Positions 1 through 6,302 of a DNA stretch of 7,883 bases are shown one piece after another. The DNA lies in contig NZ_CAMPHH010000159.1 of assembly GCF_946885855.1 (NCBI RefSeq), positions 1 to 7,883 of the forward strand, written 5' to 3'. The notes under the pieces were generated by a model, which saw only the letters and a program-made list of their open reading frames with translations, was not told where the DNA came from and did not search any database. Each line of letters begins with the position of its first letter. Position 1 is the first letter of the stretch. The translations under genes were made by a program, and so were the position numbers. This DNA comes from an uncultured Actinotalea sp. (GTDB lineage Bacteria; Actinomycetota; Actinomycetes; Actinomycetales; Cellulomonadaceae).

Positions 1-1156
1 ACCAGAGGTCGTCCAGGCGGGCGCCGACGAGCCCGAAGAGGGTCTGGCCCGCGGCTGTGGAGGCGAGTGCGACGCCGAGCGCGAAGAGGCCGGCCAGGAG
101 CAGCAGCACGAGCTGCCAGGTGGAGATCCGGTGGCGGTAGAGCCTGGACACGCCCTTGGCGTCGATGAGCTTGCCACCCACGCGCAGCCGGGTGAGGAAC
201 GTGCTGGCCATGCCCGCGCGCCCCTTGTCCAGGAACTCCACGAGCGTCGCGTGCGTGCCCACCGCGACGATGAGCTCGGCGCCCTTGTCGTCCGCGAGGA
301 GCATCGCCACGTCCTCGCTGGTCCCGGTCGCCGGGAAGACGACCGGCGCCACGCCCAGCTTCTCGACCCGCTCGACGCCGGGCGCCCGCCCGTCGCGGTA
401 GGCGTGGACGACGATCTCGGCGCCACAGGTCAGCGCACGGTCCGACACGGAGTCCATGTCGCCCACGATCATGTCGGGGACCCAGCCCGCCTCGATGATC
501 GCATCCGCCCCACCGTCGACCCCGATGAGGACGGGCCGGTACTCCTTGATGTACGGCCGGAGGACCACGAGGTCCTCCTTGTAGTGGTACCCGCGGACCA
601 CGATGAGCACCTGACGACCGTCGATGCGCGTCCGGACCTCCGGCACGCCGACGCCGTCCAGCAGGAGCTCCCGCTCGCGGCGGAGGTAGTCCATGGTGTT
701 CGCGGCGAAGGCCTCGAGCTGCACGGCGAGCCCGGCGCGGGCCTCCTCCATGGCGGCGGCGATGGTGGCCGGGTCCTGGACCGTGCCCTCGGCGACGAGC
801 CGCTCGCCCTCGTACACGGCGCCGTCGACGACCCGCACCCGACGTCCCTCGACGAGCCCGAGCACGTCGGCCCCGAGGTCGTCGACGAGCAGGATCCCGC
901 CGTCCACGAGGATCTCGGGGCCGAGGTTGGGGTAGCGGCCGGACGTGCTCCGGGCGGCGTTGAGGACGGCGGCGGGCCGGCACGCGAGCAGCGCCTCGGC
1001 GGACACCCGGTCCAGGTCGAGGTGGTCGATGACCGCGACCTCACCCGGGCGCAGGCGCTTGGTGAGGTTCTTGGTCCGGGCGTCGACGCGGACGACGCCG
1101 TGCGTGCCGGGTTCCGTGGCCGGCGCGTCCTGCCGGCGTCGCTTCAGTGGGCTCAT
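1..1156 (-). CDS. steA: SteA-like cell-division protein, 3' end cut by window
   Basis: Actinobacterial SteA family protein (Rv1697-like), which in Corynebacterium is associated with the cytokinetic ring and daughter-cell separation. I read 385 residues before the window edge cuts the C-terminus; the family is about 390-400 aa, so little is missing. Residues about 208-300 resemble a thiamine pyrophosphokinase catalytic domain, with GVDGGADAI at 212-220 and PDMIVGDMDSVS at 227-238. A hydrophobic segment at about 346-368 should anchor the C-terminus in the membrane, with the catalytic-like domain cytoplasmic. The ATG at 1156 is the first start after the recN stop, with only 6 nt between; the upstream Shine-Dalgarno is poor (GGGA about 14 nt away), which suggests coupling to recN translation. 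steB/mctB and then pyrG would be expected next, outside the window. The family assignment is firm; whether it has pyrophosphokinase activity is not known from sequence. Confidence 0.93.
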   Translation of the reverse strand, partial: MSPLKRRRQDAPATEPGTHGVVRVDARTKNLTKRLRPGEVAVIDHLDLDRVSAEALLACRPAAVLNAARSTSGRYPNLGPEILVDGGILLVDDLGADVLGLVEGRRVRVVDGAVYEGERLVAEGTVQDPATIAAAMEEARAGLAVQLEAFAANTMDYLRRERELLLDGVGVPEVRTRIDGRQVLIVVRGYHYKEDLVVLRPYIKEYRPVLIGVDGGADAIIEAGWVPDMIVGDMDSVSDRALTCGAEIVVHAYRDGRAPGVERVEKLGVAPVVFPATGTSEDVAMLLADDKGAELIVAVGTHATLVEFLDKGRAGMASTFLTRLRVGGKLIDAKGVSRLYRHRISTWQLVLLLLAGLFALGVALASTAAGQTLFGLVGARLDDLW

Positions 1157-1162
1157 CGCGCG

Positions 1163-2884
1163 TCATCGTCCCACGGTGGAGCGGGCGAGGAGCTCAGCGG
1201 CGTGCTCCAGCGCGGCCGCGGAGTCCTCCTGGCCGGAGAGCATCCGGGCGAGCTCCGCCACCCGGTCGTCACCCGTCACCTCGCGCACGTCGGACACGGT
1301 CACGACGTCGCCGTCCGCGCCGGCGGACTTGGTGACGACGACCTGCCGGTCGGCGAAGGCGGCGACCTGGGCGAGGTGCGTCACGACGACGACCTGCGCC
1401 TGCCGGGCCAGCTCGGCGAGCCTGCGGCCCACCTCGACGGCGGCACGCCCACCCACCCCGGCGTCGACCTCGTCGAAAACGAAGGTCGGAGGGCTGGCCG
1501 CGCCGGAGTCCTCCGCGGTGGCCAGAGCCACCTCGATGGCCAGCATGACGCGCGAGAGCTCACCACCGGAGGCGCCCTGGCCGAGTGGCCGCGCGGGGGC
1601 GCCGGCGTGGGCGACGAGGTGCATCTCGACGTCCTCGGCGCCCCACGGCCCCGCGGGGTCCAGCGGCGTCAGCCGGACCTCCAGCGAGCTGCCCGCCATC
1701 GCGAGGCCCTCCAGCTCCGTGGTCACGGCCGTCGCCAGGCGGTGCGCCGCCTCGCGGCGCGCCGCCGTGATCTCCTCGGCGAGGGCCGCCAGCGCGGCGT
1801 CGGCCTCGTCGAGGCGTGCCCGGACGGACGCGGTCCGGTCGCCGGAGCCGTCGAGGTCCAGCAGCCGCAGCCCCGCGTCCCGGGCCCAGTCCAGGACGGC
1901 CGCGACCCTGCCGCCGTGCGCCCGGGCGAGGCTGGTCAGCTCGGCCCGCCGCTGCTGCACCGCGTCGAGCCGGGCGGGGTCGGCCTGGACGCCGTCGACG
2001 TACCCCGCCAGGTCGCGCGCGACGTCCTCGAGGAGGTACCCGACCTCCGCGACCCGCTCCGCGAGCCGGGCCAGCTCGCCGTCGTACGTCGCGCCCTGCT
2101 CGAGGAGACGCCGCGCCCGATCGGTGTCGAGGACGGCACCGGACGCCGGCACGCCGTCGTCCTGCCCAGCGAGGGCGGCGTAGGCGGAGGACGCTGCCAT
2201 GCGAAGGTCCTCCGCGTGGCCGAGACGCTCCGCCTCCGCGGCAAGCGCCACGTCCTCGTCAGGTTGAGGGTCGACCCGCTCGACCTCCGCCAGGCCGAGC
2301 CGCAGCAGCTCCGCCTCGCGCTCCCGCTCCTGGGCGTGGCCGACGAGGTCGTCGAGCTCCGCCTGGAGCTCCTGACGCTCCGCCCAGCGCCGGCGGTACT
2401 CCTGCAGCCGCGCGACGTGCGCGGCCCCGGCGAACGCGTCGAGGGCCTCCCGCTGCCGCCGCGGCGAGCGGAGCCGGGCCTGGTCCGACTGGCCGTGCAC
2501 CGTCACGAGCTCCTCCGCGACCTCCGCGAGGACCGCCTGGGGCACGCCGCGTCCACCCAGGAAGGCGCGGGAGCGGCCCTGGGCCGCCACGGTGCGCACC
2601 GCGACGAGCGTGCCGTCGTCGTCGACCTCCGCCCCGGCCTCCCGTGCCCGGGCGAGCGCCGGCGAGGACGGCTCGGCGACGAAGCACCCCTCCGCCGTCG
2701 CCTGGCGCGCGCCGGTGCGGACCGTGGCCGGATCGGCCCGGCGCCCGAGGAGCAGGGCGAGGCCCGTGAGGACCATCGTCTTGCCCGCACCCGTCTCGCC
2801 GGTGATCGCGGTCAGTCCGGGACCCAGCGGCACGTGGGCGCGGCCGATCACGCCGAGGTCCTCGATCCGGATCTCCTCGATCAC
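1163..2884 (-). CDS. recN: DNA repair ATPase RecN
   Basis: RecN, an SMC-like ABC ATPase that acts on the chromosome in double-strand break repair. The 573-aa product matches the usual family length (550-590). The N-terminal half-ATPase carries Walker A GETGAGKT at 29-36, followed by a charged helical region at about 150-350 expected to form the coiled coil. The C-terminal half-ATPase carries the ABC signature ASGGELSR at about 438-445, Walker B FVFDEVD at about 468-474, and a VVTHLAQVAA switch-histidine region at about 504-513. I chose the GTG at 2884 over an in-frame start at 2998. The family N-terminus begins exactly there (IEEIRIEDLGVIG), a good AGGGGGA ribosome binding site lies 6 nt upstream, and the extra 38 residues are Arg/Ala-rich with no family match. 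GTGA overlaps the nadK stop by 4 nt. No LexA-type operator was seen, and none would be expected inside an operon. Confidence 0.97.
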   Translation of the reverse strand: MIEEIRIEDLGVIGRAHVPLGPGLTAITGETGAGKTMVLTGLALLLGRRADPATVRTGARQATAEGCFVAEPSSPALARAREAGAEVDDDGTLVAVRTVAAQGRSRAFLGGRGVPQAVLAEVAEELVTVHGQSDQARLRSPRRQREALDAFAGAAHVARLQEYRRRWAERQELQAELDDLVGHAQEREREAELLRLGLAEVERVDPQPDEDVALAAEAERLGHAEDLRMAASSAYAALAGQDDGVPASGAVLDTDRARRLLEQGATYDGELARLAERVAEVGYLLEDVARDLAGYVDGVQADPARLDAVQQRRAELTSLARAHGGRVAAVLDWARDAGLRLLDLDGSGDRTASVRARLDEADAALAALAEEITAARREAAHRLATAVTTELEGLAMAGSSLEVRLTPLDPAGPWGAEDVEMHLVAHAGAPARPLGQGASGGELSRVMLAIEVALATAEDSGAASPPTFVFDEVDAGVGGRAAVEVGRRLAELARQAQVVVVTHLAQVAAFADRQVVVTKSAGADGDVVTVSDVREVTGDDRVAELARMLSGQEDSAAALEHAAELLARSTVGR

Positions 2885-3819
2885 CGGCGGTCCCCCTGGC
2901 CTGGCCGCGGTTCGGAGGCAGGCGCTGTCGCGTCCTGCCGCGGCGGTGCTCCACCGTCCCGTCGCGCGGCCGTCCCGTTGGGACCGCGCCCGCGCCACCC
3001 GGTCACCGGGAGCGCGAACCGGGAGACGAGCCGGTCGGTGAACGGCGCGTGGCTCAACCGCGCGAGTCGGACCGGTTCAGGGCCACGGCGGACCTCGACC
3101 CGGGTCCCGACCGGGAGGTCCTCCTGGCGCCGGCCGTCGAACGTCAGGACGCCCGCGGTGCCCGAGCGGGCCAGGATCTCGACCGCCAGCACCGACCCGG
3201 GCCCGACGACGAGGGGCCGCGCGAACAGCGCATGCGCCGAGACCGGGACCAGGAGCATCGCGTCGACGTCGGGCCACACGACCGGGCCACCGGCCGAGAA
3301 GGCGTGTGCGGTCGATCCGGTCGACGTCGCCATGACGACCCCGTCGCACCCGAAGGACGACAACGGGCGGCCGTCGACCTCCACGACGACCTCCACCATC
3401 CGGGCCCGGTCCGCCTTCTCCACGGTGGCCTCGTTGAGGGCCCACCCGGTCACCGAGCCGCCGCCCGGCCGCAGGACGCGCACGTCGATCGTGCCGCGCT
3501 CCTCGACGTCGTACTCCCCCGCGGCGATCCGGCGTGCCGCCTCGTGGATGTCCTCGCGCTCGCTCTCGGCGAGGAAGCCGACGTGACCGAGGTTGATCCC
3601 CAGCAACGGGACACCGGTGCCCCGGGTGAGCTCGGCGGCCCTGAGGATCGTGCCGTCCCCGCCGAGCACGACGACCATCTCCGCGCCCTCGACCTCGGGA
3701 CCACCCGCCTCCTCGACCGCGTCGAGCCCGACGTCCGCCAGCGCCCGCCGGACCTCCTCCGCCGCGTGGACCGCCTCCACCCGGCCGGTGTGGGTGACGA
3801 GCACCACCCGGCGCGTCAC
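2881..3819 (-). CDS. nadK: NAD kinase
   Basis: NAD kinase (also called PpnK) phosphorylates NAD+ to NADP+ using ATP or polyphosphate, in the cytoplasm. The 312-aa product has the GGDGT motif at 53-57, the NE pair at 129-130 in WALNEATVEKA, and the conserved SFGCDGVVMATSTGSTA stretch with TSTGSTA at 165-171. The family C-terminal core ends near ALPVTGWRG, after which about 35 residues of Gly/Arg/Pro/Ala-rich tail follow. The GTG at 3819 gives the family N-terminus TRRVVLVTHTGR; an in-frame start at 3960 would add 47 Arg/Gly-rich residues lying inside the tlyA coding region and is rejected. GTGA overlaps the tlyA stop by 4 nt and GTGA at the other end overlaps recN. The upstream GGGG is a weak ribosome binding site, so translation probably depends on ribosomes ending tlyA. 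Confidence 0.97.
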   Translation of the reverse strand: MTRRVVLVTHTGRVEAVHAAEEVRRALADVGLDAVEEAGGPEVEGAEMVVVLGGDGTILRAAELTRGTGVPLLGINLGHVGFLAESEREDIHEAARRIAAGEYDVEERGTIDVRVLRPGGGSVTGWALNEATVEKADRARMVEVVVEVDGRPLSSFGCDGVVMATSTGSTAHAFSAGGPVVWPDVDAMLLVPVSAHALFARPLVVGPGSVLAVEILARSGTAGVLTFDGRRQEDLPVGTRVEVRRGPEPVRLARLSHAPFTDRLVSRFALPVTGWRGRGPNGTAARRDGGAPPRQDATAPASEPRPGQGDRR

Positions 3820-4931
3820 GGCATCGCCCCGGCGTCGCCGGACGGACCGCCCGGGCCGTCCTCGAGCAGCGTCGCCGAAGTCCGGAGCACCGCGTCCCGC
3901 AACACCACCGGGTCGAGGCCCTCGCTCCTGGTGGCCGAGGTCCCGGCGCCCTGCCACCACCCACGGTCGAGCCCCACGGTCCTCGGGTCCGAGGGGCCGA
4001 CGTCCGTCGACGGCGCCGGGTCGAGCTCCCCGGTCGCCGAGTGCACGGGTCCCGCGTCGGCGTCGCGGGGGCGGGCGTCGGCGTCGGCGTCGGCCTCGGC
4101 CTCGGTCCGAGCGTCCCTCACGTCACACCTCGCCGGCTCTCCGGCGCCGACGCGGCCCCAGAGGAAGTACTCCTGGTTCCCGGACTCGCCGGTGATGCTG
4201 CTCGGCACGACGGCGCGTACGACCGCGCCCGCTGCGACCATCGCCTGCGCCACGGCCACGACCGCGTCGGCACGCCGCTGCGCAGACGCGACCACACCAC
4301 CGCGACCCAACCGGTCCCGGCCCACCTCGAACTGCGGCTTGACCAGCAGGACCAGGTGGCCACCCGGGCGCGTCGCCCGGACGAGCGGCTCGAGGACCAT
4401 CCGCAGCGAGATGAAGGACAGGTCGCCCACGACGACGTCCACGGGCTCGGTGGCACCGTGCTGCGTGGCGTGCCCCCGAGGACTCGGCAGGCCACGCAGG
4501 TCGAGGTCGCGCACGTTCACGCCCTCCACGGCGGTGACGCGGGGGTCGCCGGCGAGCCCAGGGGCGAGCTGGCCGTGCCCGACGTCGACAGCGAGCACGT
4601 GGTGGGCTCCGCGCCGCAGCAGCACCTGCGTGAAGCCCCCGGTGGACGCCCCGGCGTCGAGGCATCGCCTTCCGCTCAGGTCCAGCTCGCCCGGCGCGAG
4701 GCGCTCGATCTCGCCGAGCGCGCCCTCGAGCTTCCGGGCCCCCCGGGAGACGTCGTCGTCGACGTCCCCTGCGACGTCGATCCCGGTCGACTCCGTCACG
4801 GCCTGCGCCGGCTTGCGCGCAAGGACCCCGTCGACGGTCACCCGGCCCTCGCTGACCAGCGACGCCGCGCGCGTGCGGGAGCGCGCGAGCCCGCGCCGCA
4901 CGATCTCGGCGTCGAGCCGGGCGGCCACCAT
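3816..4931 (-). CDS. tlyA: rRNA 2'-O-methyltransferase TlyA with low-complexity insert
   Basis: TlyA methylates the ribose 2'-OH of cytidines in 16S rRNA helix 44 and 23S rRNA helix 69; in mycobacteria its loss gives capreomycin resistance. An S4 RNA-binding domain spans about 4-62 (RLDAEIVRRGLARSR), followed by an FtsJ-like Rossmann methyltransferase with SAM loop LDAGASTGGFTQ at 91-102. The catalytic tetrad appears as K67, D170 (VVVGDLSFIS), K198 (LLVKPQFEVG) and E254 (GNQEYFLW), by analogy with the M. tuberculosis enzyme. The product is 371 aa against about 270 for the family. The excess is mostly an Asp/Ala/Pro-rich segment at about 261-335, between the core and a conserved-looking final helix (GLDPVVLRDAVLR, 338-350). 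The ATG at 4931 overlaps the small upstream gene's stop as TGATG. A GTG at 4934 is also possible, but ATG fits the family start better. Confidence 0.96.
   Translation of the reverse strand: MVAARLDAEIVRRGLARSRTRAASLVSEGRVTVDGVLARKPAQAVTESTGIDVAGDVDDDVSRGARKLEGALGEIERLAPGELDLSGRRCLDAGASTGGFTQVLLRRGAHHVLAVDVGHGQLAPGLAGDPRVTAVEGVNVRDLDLRGLPSPRGHATQHGATEPVDVVVGDLSFISLRMVLEPLVRATRPGGHLVLLVKPQFEVGRDRLGRGGVVASAQRRADAVVAVAQAMVAAGAVVRAVVPSSITGESGNQEYFLWGRVGAGEPARCDVRDARTEAEADADADARPRDADAGPVHSATGELDPAPSTDVGPSDPRTVGLDRGWWQGAGTSATRSEGLDPVVLRDAVLRTSATLLEDGPGGPSGDAGAMP
4075..4104 (-). repeat. Hexanucleotide tandem repeat inside tlyA
   Basis: Five adjacent 6-bp units on the plus strand: three copies of gcgtcg, then two of gcctcg. 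Read on the coding strand they encode EAEADADADA (TlyA residues 277-286), in the middle of the segment that makes this protein longer than its relatives. Any change by one unit adds or removes two residues without a frameshift, so the array could vary in length harmlessly. Confidence 0.85.
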
Positions 4932-5083
4932 CACGCCTGCCCCTCGGCCAGGCGGTCGGACAGCGCACGATGGACCCGGTCGAAGACGTCGACGTGCTCC
5001 CGAAGCGGGCGTCCGTCAAGCCCCTGGAGGGTCCGCATCGCCTCGTCGACGGTGGCGTCGCCCGTCTCGGGGAGCTCGGTCAC
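4931..5083 (-). CDS. Conserved small protein (Rv1693-like), 50 aa
   Basis: A 50-residue acidic, probably helical protein, which I did not find named. It runs from the GTG at 5083 to a TGA sharing one base with the tlyA ATG. Its position between the HAD phosphatase and tlyA matches the small M. tuberculosis gene Rv1693, and its LREHVDVFDRVHRALSDRL segment (about 27-45) follows the pattern I recall from actinobacterial proteins at this locus. An unusually strong AGGAGGG Shine-Dalgarno at 5093-5087 ends only 3 nt before the GTG (4 nt from its GGAGG core), which is slightly short spacing but far better than any alternative; the other nearby GTG triplets are out of frame or hit a stop at once. It has no signal peptide or membrane segment. 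As the first gene of the block it may set translation of tlyA by coupling. Function unknown. Confidence 0.82.
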   Translation of the reverse strand: MTELPETGDATVDEAMRTLQGLDGRPLREHVDVFDRVHRALSDRLAEGQA

Positions 5084-5259
5084 ACACCCTCCTCAGTCAG
5101 ACCCCTACGGCGAACCTGATGACCACCGCCGACGGCGCCCCGGCCGGTCGGGGCACGCGCGCGCGGACGCGGCAGGCTCGGGGGGCGCTCGCCGATCGCC
5201 CACGCTACCGCCAGTCGGCAAGGACGACGCCGCGGCCCACAGGAAGGAGGACCGACCGA
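5084..5259 (-). other. Intergenic leader of the small gene-tlyA-nadK-recN-steA block
   Basis: Non-coding stretch between the hairpin that follows the phosphatase gene and the ribosome binding site of the small gene. It is the only gap after the first gene pair large enough to hold a promoter for the downstream block. It contains a 6-bp GC stem-loop (5137-5142 with 5149-5154) in the presumed 5' leader and a TAGCGT hexamer at 5207-5202 that could serve as a -10 box, but no convincing -35 box sits 16-18 nt upstream of it. A promoter is therefore inferred from layout and not demonstrated. No tRNA, riboswitch or repeat was recognised. Confidence 0.4.
5087..5093 (-). promoter_or_regulatory. Strong ribosome binding site before the 50-aa gene
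   Basis: AGGAGGG on the minus strand, a near-perfect match to the 16S rRNA anti-Shine-Dalgarno, placed just before the GTG at 5083. It is the best argument that the short open frame is translated and that its start is correct. Confidence 0.75.
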
Positions 5260-5297
5260 GCACCAGCGGTCGGGAGCGCTGTCCGGCCCGCTGGTGC
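5260..5297 (-). terminator. Hairpin after HAD phosphatase stop, possible terminator
   Basis: A perfect 10-bp inverted repeat (gcaccagcgg at 5260-5269, ccgctggtgc at 5288-5297) with an 18-nt loop that may close a further 3 bp. It begins 3 nt after the phosphatase TGA in the direction of transcription. No T-run follows, as is common for actinobacterial hairpin terminators, so it may attenuate or stabilise the mRNA 3' end and not stop transcription fully. Confidence 0.55.
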
Positions 5298-5300
5298 GCG

Positions 5301-6302
5301 TCAAGCGGCGCCGAGCTCCGGGACGCTCGAGGGATCGACGTCGGAACCCTCGTCGCCGGCGGTCCACACCGCGGCGCACGCCGCCCGCGCGAGGTCCACA
5401 CCCGAGCCACCGTCCCGCAGCTCGAGGCGGCCGCCCTGCACCCGTGCTGCGGCGTCGCCCAGCACCCACCAGCCGTCATCGGCAACGGGCGCCCGATGAG
5501 GCTCCAGCAGGTCGCGCAGGTCCGCGGCCAGGTAGGACGGTCGCTGCGACGGTGGGGCCAGCACGGCGTCGCGGGCGGAGCTCACCCCGGTCAGGACGTG
5601 CAGACCGGGGTAGCCGGCCGCGACCGCTCCCTCCAGGTCCGTGTCCAGCCGGTCCCCGACGACCAGGGGGTTGCTCGCGCCGCTGCGCTCCACCACCAGG
5701 CGGTACATGTCCGGCTGCGGCTTGCCGGCGCTCAACGGGGTGATACCGGTCGCCGAACGGACGGCGCCGACGAGCGCGCCGTTGCCCGGGGCGAAGCCGC
5801 GCTCCGTGGGGAGCGAGAGGTCCAGGTTGCTGGCGACATGGAGGGCGCCCTGCTCGATCGCGTAGGCCGCCTCGGCCAGCTCGCGCCACCCGACCGTGGG
5901 AGCGAAGCCCTGGACGACCGCGGCGGGGTCGTCGTCCGCCGCGTGCACCACCGCGAACCCCGCGGCCGTGACCGCGGTGACCAGACCAGCTCCTCCCACG
6001 ACCAGCACGCGCGACCCCGCCTCGACGTGCCGCGCCAGGAGTGCAGCGGCGGCCTGGGCCGCCGTCATCACCTCGTCGGGTGCGGCCGCGATCCCGAGAC
6101 CCGTGAGCTGATCGGCGACCTGCTCCGGCTCGCGAGAGGCGTTGTTGGTCACGAAGACGAGCCGCATCCCACGGGTGCGGGCGCCGGACAGACTGTCCGC
6201 GGCGTGGGGAATCGGGTCGTGCCCCCGGTACGCGACACCGTCCAGGTCGACCAGCGCCAGGTCGTAGACCTCCGCCAGCGGGCGCTCGCTCGACAGCAGC
6301 AT
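5301..6302 (-). CDS. HAD-IIA sugar/glycerol-phosphate phosphatase
   Basis: A haloacid dehalogenase superfamily, subclass IIA (NagD-like) phosphatase, 333 aa, cytoplasmic. Motif I is D19-x-D21 in LVDLDGVAYRG (nucleophile and general acid/base), motif II is TNN at 52-54, motif III is K194 in AGKPQPDMY, and motif IV is GDRLDTD at 216-222. The orthologous position in M. tuberculosis is Rv1692, reported as a D,L-glycerol-3-phosphate phosphatase that recycles lipid glycerol; the same substrate is a reasonable inference here but not shown by sequence. The last ~75 residues (DDGWWVLGDAAARVQGGRLE and on) extend past the NagD core and resemble the small GNAT-like C-terminal domain of actinobacterial members. 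The ATG at 6302 overlaps the upstream TGA as TGATG and has AAGGGGAG 5 nt upstream; a TTG at 6305 is less likely. Confidence 0.93.
   Translation of the reverse strand: MLLSSERPLAEVYDLALVDLDGVAYRGHDPIPHAADSLSGARTRGMRLVFVTNNASREPEQVADQLTGLGIAAAPDEVMTAAQAAAALLARHVEAGSRVLVVGGAGLVTAVTAAGFAVVHAADDDPAAVVQGFAPTVGWRELAEAAYAIEQGALHVASNLDLSLPTERGFAPGNGALVGAVRSATGITPLSAGKPQPDMYRLVVERSGASNPLVVGDRLDTDLEGAVAAGYPGLHVLTGVSSARDAVLAPPSQRPSYLAADLRDLLEPHRAPVADDGWWVLGDAAARVQGGRLELRDGGSGVDLARAACAAVWTAGDEGSDVDPSSVPELGAA

Noticed and set aside
2884..2960. SOS (LexA) operator upstream of recN
   Set aside because: I saw no convincing palindromic GAAC...GTTC-type site here, and the region is coding sequence of nadK.
2885..2998. 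Longer recN start at 2998
   Set aside because: The added 38 residues match no family feature; the GTG at 2884 has a good ribosome binding site and gives the standard RecN N-terminus.
131..3586. An 1151-codon open frame on the plus strand opposite steA, recN and nadK
   Set aside because: Its translation is rich in Arg, Val, Gly, Asp and His with no domain, and it lies antisense to three recognised genes. Long antisense frames are a normal side effect of GC-rich third codon positions.
3820..3960. Longer nadK start at 3960
   Set aside because: It would add Arg/Gly-rich residues encoded within tlyA; the GTG at 3819 gives the family N-terminus and a GTGA junction like that of recN.
4075..4104. 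Tandem repeat as a possible CRISPR or regulatory array
   Set aside because: The units are 6 bp, adjacent, without spacers and in frame within tlyA; this is coding low complexity. The same holds for 7400-7423.
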